Below, piece after piece: positions 25,645 through 34,184 of a stretch of 39,131 bases of DNA; position 1 is the first letter of the stretch; each line of letters begins with the position of its first letter. The translations under genes and the position numbers were made by a program. Location: assembly GCA_012517155.1 (NCBI GenBank), contig JAAYVN010000125.1:1-39131 (forward strand), read 5' to 3'. A model generated the notes under the pieces. It ran no database searches. It had not been told where the DNA came from and saw only the letters and a list, made by a program, of their open reading frames with translations. This DNA is from Ignavibacteriales bacterium. Its GTDB lineage: Bacteria; Bacteroidota; Ignavibacteria; Ignavibacteriales; Ignavibacteriaceae.

Positions 25645-26161
25645 TAATCTTTTTGAATCATTAACAACAAAGGAAGAAAAATATTCTTACCTTTTGGATA
25701 ATATGTCTCTACTTTTCACGTTTGTTCAAACTAGTAACGAGGATGAGGGGATTGCTGATTTAAAGAGATTATCTCAGCTTGCTAATTTTACTGCAGTAAT
25801 GAAAGAACTATTTGATTCTTTTAGCTGGGTAGGTTTTTACGTTGCATCTGGGAACAAACTCTACCTTGGACCATTTCAGGGAAAAACAGCTTGTGAAATT
25901 ATTGACTTTGGGAAAGGGGTTTGTGGCACAGCAGCCTCTAAAAAAGAAACCATTGTGGTTAAAAATGTACATGAATTTAATGGTCATATTGCATGCGATA
26001 CCGGTTCCAATTCGGAAATTGTTCTCCCTCTCCTACGAAATAACGAATTATGGGGCCTTTTGGATATTGATAGTTATAACTTGAATAATTTTGATGAGAC
26101 AGATAAAAATTATCTTGAAAAAATTGTAAATTTATTTTTGGAAATCATAAAATTTAAATAA
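25634..26161 (+). CDS. msrC: Free methionine-R-sulfoxide reductase (GAF domain)
   Basis: Reduces free L-methionine-(R)-sulfoxide to methionine in the cytoplasm. It is a single GAF domain of 175 residues. All three redox cysteines are present: Cys87 in 'QGKTAC', Cys97 in 'GKGVCGTAA' and Cys121 in 'GHIACDTGSNSEI'. They have the same spacing as Cys84/94/118 of the E. coli enzyme. Active-site stretches 'WVGFYV' and 'LGPFQGK' are intact, as is 'GLLDIDS'. The start is placed at ATG 25634, overlapping the end of lon; a TTG four codons earlier is the alternative. It is followed by dnaX after three bases. Confidence 0.94.
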   Translation: MINNNLFESLTTKEEKYSYLLDNMSLLFTFVQTSNEDEGIADLKRLSQLANFTAVMKELFDSFSWVGFYVASGNKLYLGPFQGKTACEIIDFGKGVCGTAASKKETIVVKNVHEFNGHIACDTGSNSEIVLPLLRNNELWGLLDIDSYNLNNFDETDKNYLEKIVNLFLEIIKFK

Positions 26162-26164
26162 AGT

Positions 26165-27925
26165 ATGTCATTTGTAGTTACAGCAAGAAAATACAGACCT
26201 CAGCAATTCAGTGAAGTTATCGGGCAAGAGCACATTACAGAAACGCTTAAAAATGCTTTAATAACTGGAAGAATTGCTCATGCATATCTGATGACCGGAC
26301 CCAGAGGAGTGGGGAAAACAACTACTGCAAGAATTCTCGCAAAGGCGTTAAACTGTATGAATTTAAAGGATGGGGAGCCCTGCAATCTCTGCGAGGTCTG
26401 TCAGTCAATTCAAAATGGACAACTTATGGACATTATTGAGATGGATGCTGCCTCTAACAGAGGTATTGACGAGATACGTTCTCTTCGTGAATCAGTAAAA
26501 TATTCGCCGACTCAGGGGAAATACAAGGTTTATATTATTGATGAAGTTCATATGCTTACTCGCGAGTCATTTAATGCTTTCCTGAAAACCTTGGAAGAAC
26601 CACCATCTCACACTGTTTTTATTTTCGCAACTACAGATGTGCATAAAGTTCCTTCAACCATAATTTCTAGATGTCAGAGATATGATTTTAGAAGGATTCC
26701 TCTTAGCGATGCGAAAAAATTGCTTAAAGAAATCGCCACGAAAGAGGCGATAAATATTGATGATAAAACTTTAACGATGATTGCCAAAAAATCATTGGGT
26801 GGAATGAGGGATGCAGAGAGTTTCTTTGATCAGGCTGTTGCCTTTTGTGGCAATAAAATAGACTACGAGACAACTCGCAGGATTTTTAATATGATAGACG
26901 ATGCCGTTTATTTTAGAGTGTCGGATGCATTATTGGAAAAGAATTTCCAGGAAGCTTTTGAGTTATCAAAAACCATTTACCTAAATGGGTGGGATTTCCC
27001 GGATTTTATTGATGGACTTATAGAACACTTTAGAAATATTACTTCTGTTGTCGTTACGAATGATACTGAATTAATCGAAGCCGCAGATGACTACTTGAAA
27101 ATTTACAGCATCTATAAAGAAAAATTCTGCGAAAGTGACTTACTAAGGATACTCGCTTATCTCACAAAATTTTCTAATGAATTAAAATATTCCCAAAATC
27201 AAAAATTACGTACGGAAGTTGCTCTATTACATATTATTGGTTTAGAGAAAACCGAATCTATTTCAAACCTGATTAATAATCTCTCCGGATCAGGTTCTGA
27301 GGAGCTTAATCTCGGAACTAAAAAAGGTGAGGACATTCAAATTCTGTCATCTGGCAAAAGCGCATCTTCAATGATTAATGCAAATACTGCAAAAGCTGAT
27401 TTACCTGTTAAACCGGTGTTGAAGTCACAAAATGAGGCTAGAATTATTCTTGATCAGTCAGTTTCAAAACCGGGGAGCACAGTAATCACTCCTTCAACTA
27501 ATCATAATATTTCGATACAATTGTTCAAGGATAACTGGTCAGGGTTCATCTCATCTCTTTCCGGGGATGCCACAACTGTTTTTAGCCATTTGCTTGAAAG
27601 TATGAAACCGGTTTCTCTTAACAGTAACTTTGTCCAGGTGGAAATTCCCGATGAGTTAGGAAAAGGTTTGTTTGAAAAAAATAAAAACTTGCTTACTCAA
27701 AAATGCTTTGAATACTTTGGACACAAACTCAATTTTAATTGTATCGTCAAAGAAGAACCTAATGATACTTCAATGACCGTAAACCTGGTGGATAAAGAAC
27801 AAAAAAGCAAAACGGTTGATGAAAAAACTGTAAAAGTTAAATCAAAAAAAAATAGTGCCTCCAAGGATGATCCTTTCGTGAAATCAATTATGGATGACCT
27901 GGGGGGAGAAGAAATTTACTCTTAG
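26165..27925 (+). CDS. dnaX: DNA polymerase III subunit gamma/tau
   Basis: Clamp-loader ATPase and replisome organiser, 586 residues. N-terminal AAA+ part: 'RKYRPQQFSEVIGQEHI', Walker A GPRGVGKTTTARILAKALNC near residue 45, the four zinc-binding Cys as C-x9-C-x2-C-x2-C (first in 'ALNC', others in 'PCNLCEVC'), Walker B 'VYIIDEVHML', and sensor 'FIFATTDVHKVPSTIISRCQ'. The C-terminal region after about residue 390 is a low-complexity linker followed by a short folded segment, as in tau. No A-rich frameshift signal giving a separate gamma product was evident. It starts three bases after the msrC stop. Confidence 0.96.
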   Translation: MSFVVTARKYRPQQFSEVIGQEHITETLKNALITGRIAHAYLMTGPRGVGKTTTARILAKALNCMNLKDGEPCNLCEVCQSIQNGQLMDIIEMDAASNRGIDEIRSLRESVKYSPTQGKYKVYIIDEVHMLTRESFNAFLKTLEEPPSHTVFIFATTDVHKVPSTIISRCQRYDFRRIPLSDAKKLLKEIATKEAINIDDKTLTMIAKKSLGGMRDAESFFDQAVAFCGNKIDYETTRRIFNMIDDAVYFRVSDALLEKNFQEAFELSKTIYLNGWDFPDFIDGLIEHFRNITSVVVTNDTELIEAADDYLKIYSIYKEKFCESDLLRILAYLTKFSNELKYSQNQKLRTEVALLHIIGLEKTESISNLINNLSGSGSEELNLGTKKGEDIQILSSGKSASSMINANTAKADLPVKPVLKSQNEARIILDQSVSKPGSTVITPSTNHNISIQLFKDNWSGFISSLSGDATTVFSHLLESMKPVSLNSNFVQVEIPDELGKGLFEKNKNLLTQKCFEYFGHKLNFNCIVKEEPNDTSMTVNLVDKEQKSKTVDEKTVKVKSKKNSASKDDPFVKSIMDDLGGEEIYS

Positions 27926-27937
27926 TACTTTTATACA

Positions 27938-28672
27938 TTGAAAAACAAATTAATGAAATTATTCTTCTGGTTAATTGTATTATTGGGAAATGAATTTCTC
28001 ATTCCGAACAATATTTATATTCCGAAGATTTACCAGATTATTGATTCCTTGGTAATCTTAAGTATGGAATATCAATTGGTTGTATCTTTCCTCAGTACAA
28101 TAACCGTGACATATCTTGTTATTTCTGCCTTGTATTTTATTTTAATTGCAGTGCTGCCAAATCAAAAAGCAGTGAAATCAGTTCTTTATGCATTAGAAAA
28201 ATGCAAGTTCAATAACTACTTTACACTTCCTTTTCTTACATTAATTCTGGCTGTTTGGTTCCCGAAAAGTTATTTTGTACAATGGGGCATTTTAATATTT
28301 TTTGTTCTTCATGATTTGGTTTTTGAAATAATGAAGAAGTATCCCGGATTCCGCAGAAATAAAATTGAACCCGTATCAATAATTTTGAATAAATCTTCTG
28401 AATTAATAACTAAACTTAACAGAGAATTTATTATTGTGAATGGTTTTAATGTAATCAGAAAAAGACATACTCTTTATTTCTCACTATTAATTGTTATTGA
28501 GTTTTTCCTGTCGGATTCAAACTCCATTGGGCATCTGCTCAAAATCTCATACGAATACTGGAGTGTCCAATTTCTTACAGCAATTGTAGTTATTATAATA
28601 CTCCTTATTTGGCTGCTTGATTATCTCTTCAGTATTATTAAAGAAAGAGGGGGAATGAAGTATGAAAATTGA
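27938..28672 (+). CDS. Multi-pass membrane protein of unknown family, partner of ABC-like protein
   Basis: A 244-residue, strongly hydrophobic protein with about six transmembrane segments: around residues 6-24, 48-75 (possibly two), 92-110, 113-132, 178-193 and 211-235. A basic cytoplasmic-type stretch between 133 and 178 is rich in Lys, Arg and Asn ('KKYPGFRRNKIEP', 'VIRKRHTL'). I do not recognise the family and see no MlaE or other ABC permease signature. TTG 27938 gives a natural N-terminus (MKNKL); ATG 27953 is the alternative, and neither has a clear Shine-Dalgarno. It overlaps the following ABC-like gene by 11 bases, which is strong evidence that the two act together. Low GC compared with neighbours. 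Confidence 0.75.
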   Translation: MKNKLMKLFFWLIVLLGNEFLIPNNIYIPKIYQIIDSLVILSMEYQLVVSFLSTITVTYLVISALYFILIAVLPNQKAVKSVLYALEKCKFNNYFTLPFLTLILAVWFPKSYFVQWGILIFFVLHDLVFEIMKKYPGFRRNKIEPVSIILNKSSELITKLNREFIIVNGFNVIRKRHTLYFSLLIVIEFFLSDSNSIGHLLKISYEYWSVQFLTAIVVIIILLIWLLDYLFSIIKERGGMKYEN

Positions 28673-29285
28673 ATTTCAGAATATCAGCTACAAAGGCAAA
28701 TCTAATTCAGGAACTGGAAGAAGTATTCTCCGGAATTTCAATGCGGTTTGGGATCTTCATGATGATAACAAAGTTGTTTTTGTAAAATCCGTTGATAAAA
28801 TGATTACTGAGCTGCTTTTTCGTTTTATCACCGGCCTTGATAAACCGGATTCCGGAAAAATAATTTCTGGCAATCAGGAGGGTATCAGAGCTTATATTCC
28901 TGAGTCAAGTTCTCTTGTAACATCCATGACTACTTTGGAAAATATTTCTCTCCCCTTAATGATGCGCGAAAGTAGTAAAAATAATATTGAACAACTGAAT
29001 GATATTTTTGAGTTGACAGGTTTAACCGGTTATGAACAACATATCCCGCACCCGGATAGTCGAGGATATCATTTAAGAGTAGAAATCGCGAGATCAATAG
29101 CAGCAGGTGCCAAAAGCGTTTTTATTACAAATTCTTTCCTTCAAATCAAACCTGACTCCATACCACGTTTGCTAAGTATGATAAAAACTATCTCAACTGT
29201 TAAAGAGGTATATTTTTTCATTGGGATTCCCGGGTTAAATATTTCAGAGGCTTATCCCACCATAGATATTTCAGATTTTAACTGA
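28662..29285 (+). CDS. Degenerate ABC ATPase-like protein (predicted inactive)
   Basis: A 207-residue protein with the outline of an ABC ATP-binding subunit, MlaF-like. It starts 'KIEFQNISYKG', has 'FITGLDKPDSGKI' where Walker A would be followed by its helix, 'SLVTSMTTLENISLPL' after the Q-loop position, and 'VEIARSIAAGAKSVFI' near the signature and Walker B. Every catalytic motif is lost. The Walker A slot reads VKSVDKMIT (41-49), without GxxGxGK. The signature LSGGQ is DSRGY (132-136). Walker B D-E is Asn157-Ser158. The H-loop His is replaced in 'FFIGIPGL'. The frame is intact, with no stops, and is held in the same operon by an 11-base overlap with the membrane gene. It may be a pseudo-ATPase with a scaffolding role, or relaxed drift; no function can be assigned. 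Confidence 0.75.
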   Translation: MKIEFQNISYKGKSNSGTGRSILRNFNAVWDLHDDNKVVFVKSVDKMITELLFRFITGLDKPDSGKIISGNQEGIRAYIPESSSLVTSMTTLENISLPLMMRESSKNNIEQLNDIFELTGLTGYEQHIPHPDSRGYHLRVEIARSIAAGAKSVFITNSFLQIKPDSIPRLLSMIKTISTVKEVYFFIGIPGLNISEAYPTIDISDFN

Positions 29286-29308
29286 TTAGAACTTAAATAT
29301 TTTTTAAC

Positions 29309-29314
29309 TATAAT
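29309..29314 (+). promoter_or_regulatory. Possible -10 box (TATAAT) before the carboxylase gene
   Basis: Perfect TATAAT 10 bases before the ATG at 29325. A start at the usual distance would fall within a few bases of the ATG, giving an almost leaderless transcript; no Shine-Dalgarno is visible before this ATG, which would fit. The -35 region is poor (TTAGAA). Tentative. Confidence 0.25.
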
Positions 29315-29324
29315 ACATAACTTT

Positions 29325-30866
29325 ATGGAAGATAAATTAAAAAAACTCAACGAAATCAAGCAAAGTGCTTTATTTGGCGGTGGTGCAGACAAGATCGATG
29401 CTCAGCACAAAAAAGGTAAACTTACTGCCAGAGAAAGACTGGATCTGCTTTTAGATGAGGGGAGTTTTGAAGAAATAGACATGTTTGTCAAACATCAAAG
29501 TCATAATTATGGATTGCAGAATACTGTTACGTTAGGTGATGGAGTAGTGACAGGATTCGGAAAAATTGAGGGTCGTCCGGTAGCAATTTTTAGTCAGGAT
29601 TTCACTGTTTTAGGCGGGTCACTTTCTGCTTCAAATGCTAAGAAAATTTGCAAGCTTATGAACATGGCTATGAAAATAGGTATTCCTGTTATTGGATTAA
29701 ATGATTCGGGGGGGGCAAGAATTCAGGAAGGTGTCGATTCGCTTGGGGGATATGCTGATATTTTTCTTCTTAACACCCTCGCTAGTGGTGTAATTCCTCA
29801 AATATCTTTGGTTTTAGGTCCCTGTGCAGGGGGCGCTGTTTACTCACCTGCAATCACCGACTTTATTTTTATGGTTAAAAACACAAGCTACATGTTTGTT
29901 ACTGGTCCTAATGTTGTCAAGACAGTTACGCATGAGGATGTCTCATTTGATGAACTTGGAGGTGCGGAAACTCACGCTTCCAAGAGTGGAGTTGCTCATT
30001 CTATATTCGACAATGAAGTTGAACTTCTTCTTGCTGCAAGAAAACTGATGAGCTTCTTGCCGATGAACTATCTCGACAAACCTGCTACCAGCAACTTTGA
30101 TCTTGAAACACTGAAGCCTATCATTAAACTTAGAGAAATCGTTCCGAATGATCCCAATAAACCTTACGATATGAGGAATATTATCGAATTGATTATTGAC
30201 GAAGACTTTTTTGAAATTCATTCGAGTTATGGCGATAACCTGATTGTTGGTTTTGCCAGAATAGGCGGACATGCAGTTGGGATTGTGGCCAATCAACCTT
30301 CTGTCCTTGCTGGGGTTCTTGATATTAATGCTTCCGTTAAAGGAGCCAGGTTTGTTCGCTTTTGCGATGCATTTAACATTCCACTGGTGGTTTTGGAAGA
30401 TGTCCCCGGATTTATGCCGGGAACGGATCAGGAATGGAATGGAATAATTCGTCATGGAGCAAAACTTCTCTTTGCTTTCTGCGAAGCTACCGTACCGAAA
30501 ATAACGGTAATAATCAGAAAAGCATATGGAGGTGCCTATGATGTCATGAATTCAAAACATGTCAGGGGTGATTTTAATTTGGCTTGGCCTTCGGCTGAAA
30601 TTGCAGTAATGGGTCCGAAAGGAGCTGTAGAGATTATATTCAAAAAGGAAATCTCTTTGGCTGAAGACCCCGAGAAGAAATTAACTGAAAAATTGAATGA
30701 ATATGTTGAGAAATTTGCCAATCCCTATATTGCTGCCGAAAAGGGATTTATAGATGATGTTATAGATCCGGCAGTAACAAAAATAAAACTTATTAGCGCC
30801 CTTAATTTATTAACTACTAAGGTTGACAAAAATCCCAAGAAAAAACACAGTAATATACCTTTATAG
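29325..30866 (+). CDS. Acyl-CoA carboxylase beta subunit (propionyl-CoA carboxylase / methylmalonyl-CoA decarboxylase type)
   Basis: The 513-residue carboxyltransferase subunit, which transfers carboxyl between biotin and an acyl-CoA. N-terminal '[22 protein letters not shown]' and '[20 protein letters not shown]' are typical. The acyl-CoA oxyanion pocket is '[20 protein letters not shown]'. '[20 protein letters not shown]' and '[14 protein letters not shown]' follow. The second crotonase half has '[19 protein letters not shown]'-like residues ('[14 protein letters not shown]') and '[19 protein letters not shown]'. No biotin carboxylase or biotin carrier gene is adjacent in the window, so PccB cannot be separated from MmdA. 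The following spacer is 535 bases. Confidence 0.92.
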   Translation: MEDKLKKLNEIKQSALFGGGADKIDAQHKKGKLTARERLDLLLDEGSFEEIDMFVKHQSHNYGLQNTVTLGDGVVTGFGKIEGRPVAIFSQDFTVLGGSLSASNAKKICKLMNMAMKIGIPVIGLNDSGGARIQEGVDSLGGYADIFLLNTLASGVIPQISLVLGPCAGGAVYSPAITDFIFMVKNTSYMFVTGPNVVKTVTHEDVSFDELGGAETHASKSGVAHSIFDNEVELLLAARKLMSFLPMNYLDKPATSNFDLETLKPIIKLREIVPNDPNKPYDMRNIIELIIDEDFFEIHSSYGDNLIVGFARIGGHAVGIVANQPSVLAGVLDINASVKGARFVRFCDAFNIPLVVLEDVPGFMPGTDQEWNGIIRHGAKLLFAFCEATVPKITVIIRKAYGGAYDVMNSKHVRGDFNLAWPSAEIAVMGPKGAVEIIFKKEISLAEDPEKKLTEKLNEYVEKFANPYIAAEKGFIDDVIDPAVTKIKLISALNLLTTKVDKNPKKKHSNIPL

Positions 30867-31139
30867 ACAAATAGACACAAAAAGCCTCTTGATAGGGGAA
30901 ATTTTCCACAACAAAATCTCCCCATTTGTATTAAACAAGTATATTTACTCTTTCCTTTGAATATCAGGAAATTCTGTAACTAATTAGCTCTTTATTTTTA
31001 CCCCTTTCCTGTCTGATCTCTTTACCCCGGAAACTATCTCCGTCTAAATCTCTGTCACAAAAATTAAGAACAAAAGCACAAATTAATCACTGAATTTTTT
31101 GAAAATTAATAATACGGAATCGAACTGTTCCATGCTTTA

Positions 31140-31194
31140 AAATAAGGTACAAATAGGGTATAAATAAGGTACAAATAAGGTATAAATAGGGTTT
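31140..31194. repeat. Five 11-bp tandem direct repeats, consensus AAATARGGTAY
   Basis: Units: AAATAAGGTAC (31140), AAATAGGGTAT (31151), AAATAAGGTAC (31162), AAATAAGGTAT (31173), AAATAGGGTTT (31184). They are contiguous with exact 11-base spacing, close to one helical turn, so each copy would face the same side of the DNA. The variable positions alternate A/G and C/T. They end about 147 bases before the -35 box of the mltD promoter. This could be a multi-site protein-binding element; a neutral microsatellite is the alternative. Confidence 0.85.
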
Positions 31195-31340
31195 AAACTT
31201 TATCCCCATTAGTCAATTAAAGACCTTAATTTGCGGAACCAATTATCAATACCGGGCAAATAGTTTTTAGATGATAGTGGGACTGCTTTTTGAAGTAAAC
31301 TCCCCTTAATATTTACAGCGAAAATTTACAAAAAAAGGCT

Positions 31341-31369
31341 TTGATTTAAAGCACAAAACCTGTTATATT
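31341..31369 (+). promoter_or_regulatory. sigma70-type promoter for the MltD-like gene
   Basis: TTGATT (31341-31346), a 17-base spacer, and TATATT (31364-31369). Transcription would start near 31376, leaving a leader of about 26 bases with AGGAG at 31392-31396 before ATG 31402. Spacing is ideal and each box differs from consensus at one or two positions. Confidence 0.6.
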
Positions 31370-31401
31370 GCAATGTTTGATAATATATATTAGGAGTAAA
31401 G

Positions 31402-34002
31402 ATGACGAAAAAGTTGACTCAGCTTTTTACTGTTTCTTTATTAGCTTTGCTTATCTCTTCATGCGGAGTTAATAAAGAAATAGTAAAAGAGGGCGAGGGT
31501 AATGAAAATGCGAATCTAAACCGTGGTGAAATCGTTTCTGAATTGCTTGAAGAAGCAAGGCAGCATTATGTTTCTGCTCTCTCAAAACAAGAGATGAACA
31601 GTGTGGAAGAAGCTATAAATAGCTATGAATCTGCACTTCGGCTTATTAACAACCTCAGTTACTACCCTGGAATTGAAGAAAATGAAGCCTATCTGGAGCT
31701 TTCAAATTCTTTAATTGAAGACTATAAGAAATACATTGACGGACTCCCTGAATTACCGGATAATGTAAGTTTTGCTGCTTTGGAAGAATGGATGGGCGTA
31801 TCCTTAAAAGATTTGGATATTGCTTCTGACGATTCTCAATCTCCCACAAAGATAATAATTCCTGCTGATATTCCCTTGGAAGTAAATTCAACTGTTGAGC
31901 AGTTTATTGAATTCTTTACCGGAAAAGGCAGGAAACAGATGACTGCTTGGCTTGAAAGATCGGGCAAATATTTCCCGCTCATGGACAGGATTTTTTCAGA
32001 AGAGCAAGTCCCTAGACAGTTAATATTTTTAAGTATGATAGAAAGCGGCCTGAACCCTACAGCTCGTTCTTGGGCTAGTGCAGTTGGTCTTTGGCAGTTT
32101 ATCAAAAGCACAGGGCACATGTATGGTCTGAAAACAGAATTCTATTATGATGAAAGGAGAGATCCTGAAAAATCAACTAGAGCTGCTGCCAGGCATCTGA
32201 GAGATCTTTACAACTCGCTGGGAGACTGGTATCTTGCACTTGCATCCTATAATGCGGGTGAGGGAAGAATTACCAGAGCAATTAAAAGAGCAGGCTCAAA
32301 CAATTTCTGGGAGATTTCTAGGTTCCTTCCTAAGGAAACCAGAAACTACGTCCCCCAGTATATCGCTGCTTCTATGATTGCTTTAGATCCTGAAAAATAT
32401 GGATTTGAAAATATTAAATACCAAAACCCATATTCCTATGAAACCGTCAAAGTCTCTGATGCAGTTGATTTTTCATTCCTGTCACAATGCGCTGGTATAT
32501 CTCAGGAAGCCCTTCAGGATCTGAATCCGGAGTTAACTCAAAACTGTACGCCAAATAATTTCCCGGGTGGTTATAACCTTAAAATACCTGTGGGAAGCTC
32601 CCAAACATTTGCAACAAATTATATTAATCTTCCTGAATCCGCTAAAAGACAATTTGTGTTTCATAGCGTTAAAAGAAGAGAGTCAATTTCCTCTATTGCT
32701 TCTATTTATGGAGTTACAAAAGAAGAATTAGCTGATGCTAATAACCTTTCTACGAAAAGTAAACTGAAAACTGGAATGCGCCTGCGAATTCCTTTTACAA
32801 ATGTTTCTGCTAAAAGTGATTTTGCATATAATTCCAATATTGAGGAAGCTAATGACAATGGTTCTTACGTTTCACCTTATGAAAACTTAAACAAAAATCC
32901 TAATAATCCGGAAACTAATAACTCTGGCACAGAGAACATTGTTTCAAACGAAGAGGAAATTTCCGATTCTGAAAACGAACCAACTGAAAATAAACCTCTC
33001 CCGGTTATAAATCCTGTCGGAAAAGTTTCTGTCGGTTATACGGTTAAAAAAGGTGAGTCTCTCCTCTCGATTTCCGATCTGTTTGATGTTCGTGTTAGTG
33101 ATATTCGTAACTGGAATAACATACCATATACAACTCAGATCAAAGTTGGTCAGAAATTAGTAATGTATGTTCCGGAAGAAAAGAAAGACTATTTTGTAAG
33201 TCTCGATAATCAATCCGCTAACGAAAAACTTACTCTGCAAATAGATAAAAATTCGGAAAAAAATATCGTCACAAAAAATATTCGCCATAAAGTTAAAAGA
33301 GGTGAAAATTTAGCCGGGATTTCAGCTAAATACGGCGTGACTATTGCTGATCTGAAAAACTGGAACAAACTCTCTTCAAACAAAATTATGAAGGGACAAT
33401 ATTTAACAATCAGAACCTCTTCAACTAATTATACACCACCCGAATATACTAAAAATGAACAAAAAACATTCAGGTATAAGGTTAAAAAAGGTGAGACTTT
33501 AGGTGGAATAGCTGAAAAGTTTCATGTTAGCGTCAAAGATTTACAAAGATGGAATAATATCTCCGGAACCAATATCAGAGCAAGTCAGTTACTTAGTATT
33601 CATGGAAATGATGTCTCGAATTCGATGGGAGACAATACTACGAAAATGCCCTCTAACTTATCCAATTATGTTGTAAAAAAGGGGGAAACCATTGGCGAGA
33701 TTGCAGAATTGTTTAAAACCTCCGTTGCTAATGTTAAGAAATGGAATGGACTTAAATCAAACCGTATAATTGCAGGGCAAAAGTTGAAAATCTATTCCAA
33801 CATATCAACTACTGACATAAAACCAAAGAATAATAAAGAAGTAGTCTCCCAAAAAACAAAAAAGAATGAATATTTAGTAAAAAGGGGTGATTCACTTGAT
33901 TCAATTTCAAAGAAATTTAAGATTTCTGTTCAGAAACTAAAAACACTGAATAAACTGACAGGTAATAGAATTGATGCCGGTCAGAAATTGGTCGTTAAAT
34001 AA
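31402..34002 (+). CDS. mltD: MltD-like lytic transglycosylase lipoprotein with six LysM repeats
   Basis: An 866-residue lipoprotein that cleaves peptidoglycan glycan strands. The lipobox ends at Cys21 (LLISSC). Residues ~190-330 are an SLT transglycosylase domain with catalytic Glu214 in SMIESGLNP, then '[19 protein letters not shown]' and '[12 protein letters not shown]'. A LysM-like '[15 protein letters not shown]' segment follows. Six LysM domains bind peptidoglycan: starts at '[13 protein letters not shown]', '[13 protein letters not shown]', '[13 protein letters not shown]', '[13 protein letters not shown]', '[13 protein letters not shown]' and '[13 protein letters not shown]', the last reaching the C-terminus. 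Typical MltD has two or three LysM units, so this is long. AGGAG supports ATG 31402; it has its own promoter and is followed by the thiamine riboswitch. Confidence 0.94.
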   Translation: MTKKLTQLFTVSLLALLISSCGVNKEIVKEGEGNENANLNRGEIVSELLEEARQHYVSALSKQEMNSVEEAINSYESALRLINNLSYYPGIEENEAYLELSNSLIEDYKKYIDGLPELPDNVSFAALEEWMGVSLKDLDIASDDSQSPTKIIIPADIPLEVNSTVEQFIEFFTGKGRKQMTAWLERSGKYFPLMDRIFSEEQVPRQLIFLSMIESGLNPTARSWASAVGLWQFIKSTGHMYGLKTEFYYDERRDPEKSTRAAARHLRDLYNSLGDWYLALASYNAGEGRITRAIKRAGSNNFWEISRFLPKETRNYVPQYIAASMIALDPEKYGFENIKYQNPYSYETVKVSDAVDFSFLSQCAGISQEALQDLNPELTQNCTPNNFPGGYNLKIPVGSSQTFATNYINLPESAKRQFVFHSVKRRESISSIASIYGVTKEELADANNLSTKSKLKTGMRLRIPFTNVSAKSDFAYNSNIEEANDNGSYVSPYENLNKNPNNPETNNSGTENIVSNEEEISDSENEPTENKPLPVINPVGKVSVGYTVKKGESLLSISDLFDVRVSDIRNWNNIPYTTQIKVGQKLVMYVPEEKKDYFVSLDNQSANEKLTLQIDKNSEKNIVTKNIRHKVKRGENLAGISAKYGVTIADLKNWNKLSSNKIMKGQYLTIRTSSTNYTPPEYTKNEQKTFRYKVKKGETLGGIAEKFHVSVKDLQRWNNISGTNIRASQLLSIHGNDVSNSMGDNTTKMPSNLSNYVVKKGETIGEIAELFKTSVANVKKWNGLKSNRIIAGQKLKIYSNISTTDIKPKNNKEVVSQKTKKNEYLVKRGDSLDSISKKFKISVQKLKTLNKLTGNRIDAGQKLVVK

Positions 34003-34040
34003 AATAGTTCTTTTATATTTTGCTATGATGAGCCGTTAAA

Positions 34041-34125
34041 CGTTCATCGTCGGGGTGCCACGCTCGTGGCTGAGAATATACCCTTAGAACCTGATCCAGG
34101 TAATTCTGGCGTAGGGAAATTAATT
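34041..34125 (+). ncRNA. TPP riboswitch (THI element) aptamer
   Basis: Conserved blocks are present in order: CGGGGTGCC (34051), a compact P3 hairpin GCCAC-gctc-GTGGC (34057-34070), CTGAGA (34070-34075), ACCCTT (34080-34085), GAACCTGATCCAGGTAAT (34088-34104) and CTGGCGTAGGGAA (34106-34118). P2 pairs GGGGT with ACCC(T); P5 pairs CCAG with CTGG. These match the thiamin-pyrophosphate aptamer consensus closely. The outer P1 stem is not obvious. It lies in the leader of the TonB-receptor/TPK/SSS operon, and an intrinsic terminator follows directly. Confidence 0.95.
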
Positions 34126-34130
34126 TTTTG

Positions 34131-34171
34131 CCGTTATTGAAATCCTACGCTTTCAATAACGGTTTTTTTTT
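34131..34171 (+). terminator. Riboswitch-controlled intrinsic terminator
   Basis: A perfect 12-base stem CCGTTATTGAAA (34131-34142) / TTTCAATAACGG (34151-34162), loop TCCTACGC and nine T residues (34163-34171), 13 bases before the TonB-receptor ATG. The loop contains CCTACGC, complementary to GCGTAGG at 34109-34115 inside the conserved 3' strand of the aptamer. That suggests ligand-dependent competition: with TPP bound, GCGTAGG is used by the aptamer and the terminator forms. Confidence 0.92.
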
Positions 34172-34184
34172 GACTGTATGAGAT

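Larger units (their letters stand above)
30867..31401. other. 535-base intergenic region with tandem repeats and a promoter
   Basis: No gene was seen on either strand. Just after the carboxylase stop is a short hairpin CCTCT-tgat-AGGGG (about 30884-30898), without a good U-tract. A pyrimidine-rich stretch follows at about 30950-31060. Five 11-base direct repeats lie at 31140-31194 and a sigma70-like promoter at 31341-31369; both are listed separately. No RNA-gene signature (tRNA, tmRNA, 6S) was recognised. Confidence 0.6.

Noticed and set aside
29943-30455. 170-codon minus-strand open frame opposite the carboxylase gene
   Set aside because: Antisense to an intact, strongly conserved carboxyltransferase.
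30884-30898. Terminator after the carboxylase gene
   Set aside because: A five-pair stem containing a wobble, and no U-tract beyond four T residues.
31140-31194. CRISPR array
   Set aside because: Units of 11 bases with no spacers and no cas genes.
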